From Rhodospirillum sp. (GTDB lineage Bacteria; Pseudomonadota; Alphaproteobacteria; Rhodospirillales; Rhodospirillaceae): a DNA stretch of 64,000 bases. The stretch lies in NCBI GenBank assembly GCA_021741145.1, contig JAIOYK010000001.1:1-64000 (forward strand), written 5' to 3'. The number at the start of each line of letters is the position of its first letter. The stretch's first letter is position 1. Positions 36,460 to 45,482 of the stretch are shown one piece after another. The notes under the pieces were generated by a model. It saw nothing but the letters and a program-made list of their open reading frames with translations, was not told the DNA's origin and made no database searches. The position numbers were made by a program, and so were the translations under genes.

Positions 36460-38523
36460 TCAGGGAAACACTCCCCCAGGCGCCGTTTCCCGTCGGGTCG
36501 GAATGGTGGCTGATGCAATTTTACTTTCGGCCCGCTTGGCATCCTTTTTCAACTGGGCGATAAGACTGCTGATGGCGTCCACGTCCAAGGGATCATGCCC
36601 CGGCGGCACCAAAACGATGGCCGAACTGGCCGAAAGCAAGGGCATGCGCCGCTCCACCCCTTCCCGGTCCTTGGCCACGATATAGCCCCGGCTCCGGGTT
36701 TCTTCGTCATAAAAGCTGGCCACGTCCTGCTCGAAGCGGCGCACCAGGGCACGGATCCGCGCCTCGGCGATGCCCGGCGACAGGCCCCGCATACCCGCGA
36801 AAAAATCATCCCCTCCAACGTGGCCGATGAAATGTCCCTCATTGGCCAAATGGGCCCGCATCAGTTCGGCGAACAGAAGGATCGCCCGGTCGCCCTGACG
36901 AAATCCGTATTTATCATTGAAGGGCTTGAAGAAATCGAAGTCGATATAGGCAAGCGCCAACCAATCATCGGGCTGGGCCAGGGTATCGGCCAAATATTCG
37001 TTAATGACCGCGTTGCCCGGTAGCTTGGACAGTGGATTCTGATCCCGGGCCACGACAAGATTTTTTTCGTTGATGATCTTCAAAAGCGACGGCGTGGTCA
37101 GGAATCCCCGGTATTTTCCGTCCTCGGTGATGATCAATCCCTCGCTTTGGGCATTGTTGGAGAAAACCTCCAGGATTTTTTCCGCTCGCGTGGAAATATC
37201 CACCGTGGGACAGCGGCTGACAAAGGCCGCCAAGTTGCGACCCAGATGCTTATTATTAATCAAATCCTTGCCATAGGGCGAATAGGTATAATCCTTTAGA
37301 TCCGATTCCCGAACCAAACCGATGGGCTCCCCGCTTTCATCGACCACGGGGAAAAAGGTTCGCTCCTTGTCGCGGCGGAACCGATTAAAGACATCGGTCA
37401 TGGACGCGAGCCGTTCCAGGGGCGCGATGTCCAGAATCTGGGCGGCGACCAACCGCTCGTCTCCCTGCCCGCTGCGTTGGTCCTGGGCGTTCAGGGCCCG
37501 GGCCTCGGGAAAATCGACACGGACCTTGGTCGGATCGGTTTCCGGTCGGGCCAGCAGATTTCCTTGAATCATATCCACGCCGGCATCCCGGCAGGCGTAA
37601 TAATCCTCGGCGGTTTCCAAACCCTTGGCGACGGTTTGAATCCCCATCAAATGGCAAATATTAACGAGACTGGCGAGAAAGAGCTTCTTGGTCTGGTCCT
37701 CGTGCACGCCATCCACGAAATAGCGATCGAATTTCACATAATCGGGCTGAAGGGCATGCAGCAAGGGCAGACTGGCGTTGCCCGCGCCGAAATTGTCCAG
37801 GGCGACTTTGCCTACGGTCCGCCCCAGGGAGGTCAATGCCTGGACGATGGCCTCCAATCCGTCCTCCACCGTCACCCCGAGCGCCGTCTCCTCGGCCCAG
37901 ACGGCCAGAGGCAGATGCTCATTGATTTCGATACTGACCACTGCCGGATCCAGACCCACCCGGGAAAGATCCCTGATCAAATGGTCGGACAGAACCCGCC
38001 ACTGCCCCAAGAGACGGTTATCCAGATTCAGGAACAGACGCATGTCCCCGGGGCTCGGCACCTGCCTGAAGCTGTCCACCGCCAGGGACCAGATCCGGCA
38101 TTCAAGCGACACCAAGGGGGAAAGCTCCCCCTCCCCCAAACGGATCTCCGGAGTTCGCGCCGCTGTATCCAACAGAAACCGGGGCGACAAAGCGGCCAAG
38201 TCCGGACGCCCGCCATCGGCCACCCTCACAAAGGCCTCATAGCCGATCACACGCCCTCCGCGCAGACTGACAACAGGCTGCAGGGCCACCGTCAGGCATT
38301 CAAAAACCGTTGGCCAATCCCATGCCGGCACGCCCTCCCCTTCAATCGCGGCGTCACCCAATACATCTGAGCGTCTCAAGGCGAACATCGGTCGATACCA
38401 CTCCATGACCTGACGCCTGGAATCGGCGATCACGGATGCGGTCCGCTTGTCGGCGACGACAGACAACCTTCCATCCCTGAACTTCCCGTTCTCCACAGTC
38501 TTACGAGCCGCCTCCATTTCCAT
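36460..38523 (-). CDS. EAL-CBS-GGDEF signalling protein
   Basis: Product of 687 residues without membrane segments. Order: EAL domain (about 75-345), a pair of CBS domains (about 375-500) and GGDEF (about 510-665). The GGDEF site reads VGGDDFF, compatible with diguanylate cyclase activity. The EAL domain is degenerate: GYEAFV at the signature, ALDNFGAG instead of the DDFG pattern, and AKGLET where AEGVET is usual, so phosphodiesterase activity is doubtful and it may act as a c-di-GMP receptor. CBS domains often bind adenylates. The ATG at 38523 has GGAG 8 bp upstream; a GTG lies 39 bp further up. Confidence 0.88.
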   Translation of the reverse strand: MEMEAARKTVENGKFRDGRLSVVADKRTASVIADSRRQVMEWYRPMFALRRSDVLGDAAIEGEGVPAWDWPTVFECLTVALQPVVSLRGGRVIGYEAFVRVADGGRPDLAALSPRFLLDTAARTPEIRLGEGELSPLVSLECRIWSLAVDSFRQVPSPGDMRLFLNLDNRLLGQWRVLSDHLIRDLSRVGLDPAVVSIEINEHLPLAVWAEETALGVTVEDGLEAIVQALTSLGRTVGKVALDNFGAGNASLPLLHALQPDYVKFDRYFVDGVHEDQTKKLFLASLVNICHLMGIQTVAKGLETAEDYYACRDAGVDMIQGNLLARPETDPTKVRVDFPEARALNAQDQRSGQGDERLVAAQILDIAPLERLASMTDVFNRFRRDKERTFFPVVDESGEPIGLVRESDLKDYTYSPYGKDLINNKHLGRNLAAFVSRCPTVDISTRAEKILEVFSNNAQSEGLIITEDGKYRGFLTTPSLLKIINEKNLVVARDQNPLSKLPGNAVINEYLADTLAQPDDWLALAYIDFDFFKPFNDKYGFRQGDRAILLFAELMRAHLANEGHFIGHVGGDDFFAGMRGLSPGIAEARIRALVRRFEQDVASFYDEETRSRGYIVAKDREGVERRMPLLSASSAIVLVPPGHDPLDVDAISSLIAQLKKDAKRAESKIASATIPTRRETAPGGVFP

Positions 38524-38668
38524 TTCCGGTGCTCCATGTAACCTTAAGAAGGGATAGGCCACTCCATACCGGTCAAACTCGACTTCCTTTCACGGCATTC
38601 AGACGGTTCCCCCTCGGAGCGTCAACGCCGGAGATCCCCGGACATAAAACTTTCACCTGCTTGTTTGG

Positions 38669-38692
38669 CCCTTTGCCTGGAGAGGCAAAGGG
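38669..38692. repeat. Perfect 9-bp hairpin
   Basis: CCCTTTGCC (38669-38677) pairs with GGCAAAGGG (38684-38692) around TGGAGA. It lies past elbB and upstream of the EAL-CBS-GGDEF gene, both minus strand, in a 261-bp gap. There is no T-run, so its role as terminator is uncertain. Confidence 0.45.
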
Positions 38693-38784
38693 TTACCGAT
38701 TATCATTCCCAATTCGAAACGTTCACCGATAGGTCTTTGGAGACGTTCCCGTAACCAAGGTCAGGCCCCACCGGGGTCCCACGC

Positions 38785-39468
38785 CTATTCCGCGGCCCGG
38801 GGCTGGCCCTCCTTGATCATGTCCATCAGGGCCGCGACGGTATTGTCCGCGCCTTCGGCGATCTGGGAAACAGTCGCGTCGAGCATGTAACAGGGGGAGG
38901 TCACCACGCGGAGCCCTTCGTCCACGACGATTTCCCCGTGGGTGGTTTCCTGGTGGGTGGCGCCCATGGCCTCGATCCCCGCGGCCACGTCCTTGTCGGA
39001 GCCGATGGTCAACCGGCCCGCGCCCAGGACCTTGGCCAACACCACGGGGGCGATGCAGAGCGCGCCGATCGGCAGATTGACGGCCCGGGCCTTGGTCAGA
39101 GCGGCCTCGACCGTGGGATCGACGGTACACTCCGGGCCATCCACGGCGAAAGTGCACAGGTTCTTCGCCGCGCCGAAGCCGCCGGGCAGGATCAGGGCAT
39201 CGAACGCCGCGGGGTCGAAGGTCGCCAGATCGGCGATGGCGCCCCGGGCGATGCGGGCGGCCTCGGTCAGGACATTTCGAGTTTCGCTGGTGGGTTCGCC
39301 CGTCCCGTGGTCAATCACATGCATCTGAGGGATATCCGGGGCGAAGCACTGGAACACCCCCCCTTGGCGGTCGATCGCCAGCAGGGTCAGAACGGCTTCG
39401 TGGATCTCCGCGCCGTCGAAAACGCCGCAGCCGGACAACAGAATGGCGAACCTGGGCTTGTCGGTCAT
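38785..39468 (-). CDS. elbB: ElbB-type glyoxalase, DJ-1/PfpI superfamily
   Basis: Product of 227 residues, close to the usual size. ElbB shows glyoxalase activity in vitro and was linked to isoprenoid production. The family start KPRFAILLSGCGVFDGAEIHE, the ALILPGGFGAAKNLCTFA stretch and the nucleophile elbow PIGALCIAPVVLAKVLG (Cys in GALCIAP) are present. GGAAAGACC precedes the ATG. It diverges from the carboxypeptidase gene by 101 bp. Confidence 0.92.
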   Translation of the reverse strand: MTDKPRFAILLSGCGVFDGAEIHEAVLTLLAIDRQGGVFQCFAPDIPQMHVIDHGTGEPTSETRNVLTEAARIARGAIADLATFDPAAFDALILPGGFGAAKNLCTFAVDGPECTVDPTVEAALTKARAVNLPIGALCIAPVVLAKVLGAGRLTIGSDKDVAAGIEAMGATHQETTHGEIVVDEGLRVVTSPCYMLDATVSQIAEGADNTVAALMDMIKEGQPRAAE

Positions 39469-39569
39469 GGTCTTTCCTCTCCATATTCCGGACGTGATCG
39501 TCCCTTTGGCGGTCCCGGCATGGAGCCGCCCTGTCTTCATCCCTCCCACCCTAAGAGTCGGAACCGCCA

Positions 39570-41096
39570 ATGCCAAGTGACGCTCCTCTCCCTCCCGCCC
39601 TGAATGCCCTGACCAAACGCTTTTCCCGCCTCTCGGCCATGGAGGACGCCCAGGCGTTCCTGCAATGGGACATGGCCGCGGTGATGCCCGACGGCGGAGC
39701 GGAGACCCGGTCCACCCAAATGGCGACCCTGACCGGCCTCCATCACGAGTTGCTGACCGCGCCGGAAGTGGCCGACTGGATCGCCGGCGCCGGGGAGGAG
39801 ATGAAGACCCTCGGCGACCATCCCGACGCCCCCTGGCTGGCGGCCAACCTGCGGGAGATCAAGCGGACCCACGCCCATGCCACCGCCCTGCCCGGCGACT
39901 TGGTGGAGGCCCTGTCCCGCGCCTCGAACGCCTGCGAGCGGGTCTGGCGCAAGGCCCGGCCCGCCAACGACTTCGCCGCGGTCAAGGCCCCCCTTGCCGC
40001 CCTGCTCTCCCTGGTGCGCCAATCGGCCCAGGCCAAGTCCGAGGCCCTGGGCGTTGACCTCTACGACGCCCTGCTCGACGAATACGAGCCCGGCGGATCC
40101 TCCGCCCGGGTCGACGCGATCTTCGGTGACCTGGAGACCGTCCTGCCCGGGGTCCTTCAGGAGGTCCTGGACCGGCAAGGCCCAGCGCCCGAAATCCCCC
40201 AAGGCCCCTTCCCAGTCGACCGGCAAAGGGAGCTGGGCCGACGGGCCATGGAAACCCTGGGCTTCGATTTCAACCATGGGCGGCTCGATGTCTCCGCCCA
40301 CCCCTTCTGTGGCGGCTCGCCCCGGGACGTCCGGCTGACCACCCGCTACGACGAAGCGGACTTCACCAAGGCCCTGATGGGCGTGATCCACGAGACCGGC
40401 CATGCCCTTTATGAACAGGGCCTGCCCGAGGTTTGGCTGGATCAACCCGTGGGCCGTGCCCGGGGCATGAGCGTCCACGAAAGCCAGTCCCTGCTCCACG
40501 AGATGCAGGCCTGCCGCTCGGCGGCGTTCATCGCCTACGCCACCCCCGTCTGGAAAGAGGTCCTGGGCGGCTCCGGCCCGGCCTGGGAGGTGGAGAACCT
40601 CCAGCGCCTCTATACCCGGGTGAACCGGGGCTTCATCCGCGTCGATGCCGACGAGGTCACCTATCCGGCCCATGTGATCCTGCGTTACCGCCTGGAAAAG
40701 GACCTGATCGAGGGCAAGATGGAGGTCGACCACATCCCCGAGGCCTGGAACGCCGCCATGGAGCGCCTGTTGGGCGTCACCCCGCCCACGGACACGGTCG
40801 GATGTCTTCAAGACATCCACTGGTACGACGGGGCCTGGGGCTATTTCCCCACCTATACCTTGGGCGCCATGACCGCGGCCCAGCTGTTCGACGCCGCCCG
40901 GACCCAGGTCCCGGAGCTGATGGACGCCATCGGCAAGGGGGATTTCACGCCCCTGCTCGGTTGGCTGAGGGAGAACGTCCACCACAAGGGGTGCCTGCTC
41001 ACCACCGACGAGTTGCTGACCCAGGCCACCGGGCGGCCTTTGGAAGCCGCGGTCTTCGAACGGCACTTGCGCCAGCGTTATCTGGGGGAGGGGTAA
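39570..41096 (+). CDS. M32-family metallocarboxypeptidase (thermostable type)
   Basis: Product of 508 residues. Removes C-terminal residues from peptides with one zinc bound at HETGH (His274, Glu275, His278) and a distal Glu in HESQSLLHEMQ. Other family blocks are GRLDVSAHPFCGGSPRDVRLTTRY and RYRLEKDLIEG. Length and order of motifs are typical of the cytosolic M32 family (Taq carboxypeptidase type). It stands on the plus strand ahead of thrC with a 100-bp gap. Confidence 0.95.
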   Translation: MPSDAPLPPALNALTKRFSRLSAMEDAQAFLQWDMAAVMPDGGAETRSTQMATLTGLHHELLTAPEVADWIAGAGEEMKTLGDHPDAPWLAANLREIKRTHAHATALPGDLVEALSRASNACERVWRKARPANDFAAVKAPLAALLSLVRQSAQAKSEALGVDLYDALLDEYEPGGSSARVDAIFGDLETVLPGVLQEVLDRQGPAPEIPQGPFPVDRQRELGRRAMETLGFDFNHGRLDVSAHPFCGGSPRDVRLTTRYDEADFTKALMGVIHETGHALYEQGLPEVWLDQPVGRARGMSVHESQSLLHEMQACRSAAFIAYATPVWKEVLGGSGPAWEVENLQRLYTRVNRGFIRVDADEVTYPAHVILRYRLEKDLIEGKMEVDHIPEAWNAAMERLLGVTPPTDTVGCLQDIHWYDGAWGYFPTYTLGAMTAAQLFDAARTQVPELMDAIGKGDFTPLLGWLRENVHHKGCLLTTDELLTQATGRPLEAAVFERHLRQRYLGEG

Positions 41097-41196
41097 GGGA
41101 CGACGGGCAAGCGCGCACCACGCCGCTTGCCCCCATCCCCGCGGAGGTTTAGGGTCCGGGAAAGAAACCCTCCCCCGCGTTGTGGAGTCCGATCGC

Positions 41197-42603
41197 GTGA
41201 GATATGTGAGCACCCGGGGCCGCGCCCCCGAACTGTCCTTCGACGACGTCCTGCTGGCCGGTCTGGCCACGGATGGCGGGCTGTATATGCCCCAGCATTG
41301 GCCGAGCTTCACCCAGGACGACATCCGGGCGCTGCGCGGTCTGACCTATCAGGAACTGGCCGTCCAGGTGATGGGTCCCTTCGTCGCGGGCACCCTCACC
41401 GATGACGAGCTGACCGAGGTGGTGGAGACCGCTTACGCCGATTTCTCCCACCCGGCCATCGCGCCCCTGATCCAACTGGGCCCCGACGACTGGGTGATGG
41501 AACTGTTCCACGGCCCCACCCTGGCCTTCAAGGATTATGCCCTGAAGGTCGTCGGCGGGTTGTTCGACGTGATCCTGAAGCGCACGGGCAAGCGCATCAC
41601 CGTGGTTGGCGCCACCAGCGGCGACACCGGCTCCGCGGCCATCGAGGCCTGCCGGGACCGGGACGCGGTGGATATCATCATCCTGCTGCCCAAGGGCCGG
41701 GTGTCCGAAGTCCAGCGCCGCCAGATGACCACGGTGGCCAGCACCAATGTCCATGCCGTGGAGGTGGATGGCACCTTCGACGACTGTCAGGCCCTGGTGA
41801 AGGCCCTGTTCAACGATGCCGCCTTCCGGGCGGAGATGAACCTCTCGGCGGTCAATTCCATCAACTGGGCGCGAATCATGGCCCAGATCGTCTATTACTT
41901 CTGGGCCGCCCTGCGCCTGGGCGCGCCGGATCGCCCCATGGGCTTCTCCGTGCCCACGGGCAACTTCGGCAATGTAATGGCGGGCTATTGCGCCAAGCAA
42001 ATGGGCCTGCCCATCGACCGGTTGGTGGTGGGCTCCAACAGCAACGACATCCTCACCCGCTTCCTGGAGAGCGGGACCATGGAGCAAAAGGGCGTGACCC
42101 AGACCCACAGCCCCTCCATGGATATCCAGATCTCCAGCAACTTCGAGCGCCTGTTGTTCGAGAAACTGGGCCGCGATGGGGCCGAGGTGGAGCAGTTGAT
42201 GACCCGCTTCGCCGAAACCGGTTCCTATGACGTGCCCTCCGATCTGCTCAACGAAATCCTGGGCCTGTTCCGGGGGTTCAGCCTGGACGACGCCGGGACG
42301 GAACGGGTGATGGCCGAGGTCTACCAGACCACGGGCATGCTCCTCGACCCCCATAGCGCCATTGGCGTCGCCGCGGGGGCGGAGGCCGGACACCGCGACC
42401 TGGGCACGCCCATGGTGGCCCTGGCCACGGCCCATCCCGCCAAATTCGCCGCCGTGGTGGAGAAGGCGACGGGGGTCACCCCGGCCCTGCCGCCCCACCT
42501 GGCCGACCTGATGACGCGGCCGGAGCGCTCCGTCTCCGTCGCCAACGACCTGGAGGCCGTGAAGGCCCTGGTCCGCGAACGCTCCCGCGTCGTGGGAGCC
42601 TGA
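41197..42603 (+). CDS. thrC: Threonine synthase
   Basis: Converts O-phosphohomoserine to threonine using PLP. From the chosen GTG the product has 468 residues and begins MRYVSTRGRAPELSFDDVLL, as in other alphaproteobacterial ThrC; GGAG lies 9 bp upstream. A GTG at 41182 would add five residues. The PLP lysine is Lys112 in TLAFKDYAL, and GATSGDTGSAA binds the phosphate. The M16 peptidase gene follows after 4 bp, so the pair is an operon, an arrangement common in alphaproteobacteria. Confidence 0.95.
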   Translation: MRYVSTRGRAPELSFDDVLLAGLATDGGLYMPQHWPSFTQDDIRALRGLTYQELAVQVMGPFVAGTLTDDELTEVVETAYADFSHPAIAPLIQLGPDDWVMELFHGPTLAFKDYALKVVGGLFDVILKRTGKRITVVGATSGDTGSAAIEACRDRDAVDIIILLPKGRVSEVQRRQMTTVASTNVHAVEVDGTFDDCQALVKALFNDAAFRAEMNLSAVNSINWARIMAQIVYYFWAALRLGAPDRPMGFSVPTGNFGNVMAGYCAKQMGLPIDRLVVGSNSNDILTRFLESGTMEQKGVTQTHSPSMDIQISSNFERLLFEKLGRDGAEVEQLMTRFAETGSYDVPSDLLNEILGLFRGFSLDDAGTERVMAEVYQTTGMLLDPHSAIGVAAGAEAGHRDLGTPMVALATAHPAKFAAVVEKATGVTPALPPHLADLMTRPERSVSVANDLEAVKALVRERSRVVGA

Positions 42604-42607
42604 AAGC

Positions 42608-43873
42608 ATGAGTGAGAGCATTCGCCTGACCACCCTGCCCGGCGGCCTGACCATCGCCACGGACAGTGTTCCCACGGTCGAGACCCTGACGCTGGGAGCC
42701 TGGGTCAGCTCCGGCTCGCGCCACGAGACCCAGGCGCTGAACGGTGTCTCCCACCTGTTGGAACACATGGCCTTCAAGGGCACGCGCAAGCGCACCGCCC
42801 GCCAGATCGCCGAGGAGATCGAGGCCGTCGGTGGCCACCTGAACGCCTACACCAGCCGGGAGAACACCGCCTATTACGCCCGCGTGCTGAAGGACGACGG
42901 GGCCGTCGCCGTCGATATCCTGGGCGATATCCTGTTGAACTCCACCTTCGACACGACCGAGTTGAACCGGGAGCGGGAAGTGGTGGTGCAGGAGATCTCT
43001 CAGGCCATCGACACCCCCGACGACATTATCTTCGACCACTTCCAGGAAACCGCCTTTCCCGACCAGCCACTGGGGCGCCCGGTTCTGGGGACCGAATCCG
43101 TGGTCCGCGGTCTGGACCGCGAGGCCGTGGACGGCTACCTGCGCGCCAATTACGCGCCGGAGCGCACGGTCATCGCCGCCGCGGGCAAGATCGACCACGA
43201 CACCTTCGTCGACATGGTCGCGGGCCAATTCGCGGCCCTGCCCGGCACAGGCAAGGCCGTCGAGGAACCGGGCCGCTATCGGGGTGGCTCCTACCGCGAA
43301 AGCCGGGATCTGGAGCAGGTCCACGTCCTGGTCGGTTTCGAGGGGATCTCCCACGCCGATGACGACTATTATGCGTCGAGCGTGCTCTCGACCCTGCATG
43401 GGGGCGGCATGTCCTCGCGCCTGTTCCAGGAGATCCGGGAGAATCGGGGTCTCGCCTATTCGGTCTACAGCTTCGCCTCGAGCTACCAGGACACCGGCCT
43501 CTATGCCGTTTACGCCGGGTGCGGCGAGAAGGAAGTGGCCGAGCTGATTCCTGTGCTCTGCCATGAAACGGTCAGCGTCGCCGACAGCCTGACAGAGGAA
43601 GAGGTCGCCCGGGCCAAGGCCCAGCTCAAGTCGAGCATCCTGATGTCGCTCGAGAGCACCTCCTCGCGCTGTGAGCACCTGGCCCGCCAGCTCCAGGTCT
43701 ATGGCCGTGTCATCCCCACGGAAGAGGTGGTGGCGAAGCTGGACGCGGTGAGCATCGAGCAGGTGGCCGCCTGCGCGCGGCGCCTGTTCTCGGGCGTGCC
43801 CACCATCGCGGTGATCGGCCCCCTCGACCACGTCGAGGACCACGACAAGATCGTCGCGCGTTTGCGGGGATAG
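42608..43873 (+). CDS. M16-family zinc peptidase (mitochondrial-processing-like)
   Basis: Product of 421 residues with the inverted zinc motif HLLEH (His49, Glu52, His53) and the following Glu in NREREVVVQEI, so it should be active. The Gly-rich GGGMSSRLFQEIRE loop in the second half fits the beta-subunit type of processing peptidase. Alphaproteobacteria nearly always keep this gene beside thrC. Its native substrate is unknown. A short GC hairpin (about 43914-43926) and a second one (about 43953-43969) follow the stop. Confidence 0.92.
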   Translation: MSESIRLTTLPGGLTIATDSVPTVETLTLGAWVSSGSRHETQALNGVSHLLEHMAFKGTRKRTARQIAEEIEAVGGHLNAYTSRENTAYYARVLKDDGAVAVDILGDILLNSTFDTTELNREREVVVQEISQAIDTPDDIIFDHFQETAFPDQPLGRPVLGTESVVRGLDREAVDGYLRANYAPERTVIAAAGKIDHDTFVDMVAGQFAALPGTGKAVEEPGRYRGGSYRESRDLEQVHVLVGFEGISHADDDYYASSVLSTLHGGGMSSRLFQEIRENRGLAYSVYSFASSYQDTGLYAVYAGCGEKEVAELIPVLCHETVSVADSLTEEEVARAKAQLKSSILMSLESTSSRCEHLARQLQVYGRVIPTEEVVAKLDAVSIEQVAACARRLFSGVPTIAVIGPLDHVEDHDKIVARLRG

Positions 43874-44310
43874 GGAGATGGCCTGACGGTCCGTGGGGGG
43901 GTACTTTGCCGCTTCGCGGCAAGCGGGCTCCCGCCCACACCCGGCTGGAGGCGATGCCTCCAGTCCTCCGTTTGTTTGTGCGAGGGCGACTTGAGCTGGG
44001 ATTGCCATTCGCGGTGATGCACTGAAGCGCGAAATGAGGGTCGGACAATGAAGGTCGTCGAGATTTTAAAAGGCGATTTTCAAGTTTGCGGCGTAACAAT
44101 GCGATGCTGGAGGAGTTCCCGCTCGAATTCCTCTAGCATAAAGTGCCCTCTGATAGGACAGTCGAGCCCAAAATCACTATAACATTGATATGAAATGATT
44201 TATTTTAACCTCTAAACTCAAAAACTCTCCGCCTGGAAACACTCTCTGTTCATTCACCCACAATCGATTACCTTAGGGATATGGTTTTTAGGGGAGCGAG
44301 GACAAAGAAT
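43874..44310. other. Intergenic region at the left edge of the AT-rich island
   Basis: No convincing gene. The first 160 bp are GC-rich and hold two short hairpins (CCGCTTCGCGG type near 43915 and TGGAGG/CCTCCA at 43953-43969). From about 44040 composition turns AT-rich. An imperfect hairpin of about 34 nt sits near 44101-44140 (GCTGGAGGA with TCCTCTAGC arms). The rest presumably holds the promoter of the next gene. Confidence 0.5.
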
Positions 44311-44955
44311 ATGAACACAGACATATTAAACCTACCCTTCGAAATACAACTAATTTTAGCATCCGGATACCTTTCTTACAAAATAAGCTCGGCCAGCTTA
44401 AACAAAAATCACAGAACAATCGACGAGATTTTCCAAATACTTTCTTTCGGGATGATTGCTTATATCACAAACAACCTCATTCGGAACAACGTTCCATCTT
44501 GGAATGATTGGCAGTCTATGCCGATAGCAACTGCATCATCACTGTTAACTGCAATATTTTGGAGAAAATGGATATGGGACCTGATAAAAAAAATATTAAA
44601 AAAATCAGGAACAACAAATGAAAATTTTTACCCATCCTCCTGGGACCACATCATATGCCATAAAGATATTTTATGGCGATATATAATCGTCCAACTCAAA
44701 GATGGATACATGCTTGAGAGCGATCTTGATCAAGTACCTAAACATCTCCCATTTCGGCCGTTGGACGTCGATTCGTCTGGAGCTATCGCCCTATACATAA
44801 CCAGTCTAACCCGCCCCAATCAAGAAACGGCCGTAGAGTTTGGATATCAGAGAATACATGATGAAATCGGGTGCTCACAAATTACTTACATACCTGCATC
44901 CGAGATTTCACGAATCGATATCCGATTTTCACAAAAGGGAAAAGCTACCGACTAG
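44311..44955 (+). CDS. Membrane protein of unknown function, possibly DUF6338-like
   Basis: Product of 214 residues from the ATG at 44311 (AGGA 10 bp upstream); an ATG at 44281 adds ten residues. The N-terminus, MNTDILNLPFEIQLILASGY, is followed by hydrophobic segments at about 12-32, 45-60 and 80-98, then a soluble C-terminal half of about 110 residues. This reminds me of DUF6338 proteins, but I cannot confirm it. Base composition and codon use differ sharply from neighbours (AT-rich, many AAA/AAT/ATA codons), a sign of recent transfer. It overlaps a convergent small gene by 11 bp. Confidence 0.6.
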   Translation: MNTDILNLPFEIQLILASGYLSYKISSASLNKNHRTIDEIFQILSFGMIAYITNNLIRNNVPSWNDWQSMPIATASSLLTAIFWRKWIWDLIKKILKKSGTTNENFYPSSWDHIICHKDILWRYIIVQLKDGYMLESDLDQVPKHLPFRPLDVDSSGAIALYITSLTRPNQETAVEFGYQRIHDEIGCSQITYIPASEISRIDIRFSQKGKATD

Positions 44956-45127
44956 GCTTCGGTTTCGGTTGAGGCTTCTGCTCTCCAGTAGTTTCCAGAC
45001 GCCCAGGCGGATTAACGCTTCCCGCAATTCCATCAGGATTTATTGATCTGCTTTCTCGCTTCAAACCATTTGGATTGAGGCTCTCACGCAATGGAACCGA
45101 TACATCACTTTTCTTATCGTCTGCCAT
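44945..45127 (-). CDS. Small hypothetical protein with NPxG repeats
   Basis: Product of 60 residues from the ATG at 45127, which follows AAGGGATCGGA. The sequence is hydrophilic and probably disordered; it contains three spaced NP(N/D/P)G-like motifs (LNPNGLKRES, INPDGIAGS, VNPPGRLET) and a Lys/Pro-rich end. It runs convergent to, and overlaps by 11 bp, the membrane protein gene in the same AT-rich island. The frame opens 81 bp further up (45208) with weaker signals. No family recognised; a small accessory or antisense-expressed protein is possible. Confidence 0.4.
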   Translation of the reverse strand: MADDKKSDVSVPLRESLNPNGLKRESRSINPDGIAGSVNPPGRLETTGEQKPQPKPKPSR

Positions 45128-45482
45128 TTCCGATCCCTTCGAGGAAATATGTCGATAAGAACGAGTATAAACATTGCCCTTTTCAAAGTCGATTCTTTGC
45201 TTATTCACTTTGCTGACGCAATAGACCTCACCATGCCCAACTCAGCTACCCACTCCCGGACATATCGCTGCTTTACGGCTTCATGGGAGCCAAACCACCC
45301 CAGCAGATCACGCCAGTGAGCTCCCGAGTGGGCAAGCCAAAGAAGAGTATCGCAAAACAATCAAGCTCTCGGAGGGTTAGGGAGGCCCCGGGCCTCCCGG
45401 TCAGGGGTGCGGGGGCGGAAGCCCCCGCCCGTTTCGCGGATCTCCCTCCGGGAGAACAAGGCGGAAGCCCCCAAAAGCCCCC
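45128..45482. other. Right edge of the AT-rich island with GC palindromes
   Basis: No gene in 355 bp. Composition returns to GC-rich near 45330. Two perfect palindromes occur at the right end: GGGAGGCC/GGCCTCCC (380-398 past 45000) and GCGGGGGC/GCCCCCGC (409-428 past 45000), followed by TCTCCC/GGGAGA near 45441-45455. They lie past the stop of the coiled-coil gene and may end its transcript. Confidence 0.5.
45380..45428. repeat. Pair of perfect GC palindromes
   Basis: GGGAGGCC (45380-45387) with GGCCTCCC (45391-45398), and GCGGGGGC (45409-45416) with GCCCCCGC (45421-45428). The second resembles the hairpin at 34113-34138, suggesting a REP-like intergenic family. Confidence 0.5.

Noticed and set aside
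39537-42795. Two long minus-strand open frames
   Set aside because: Antisense to the M32 peptidase and thrC, both with intact active sites.
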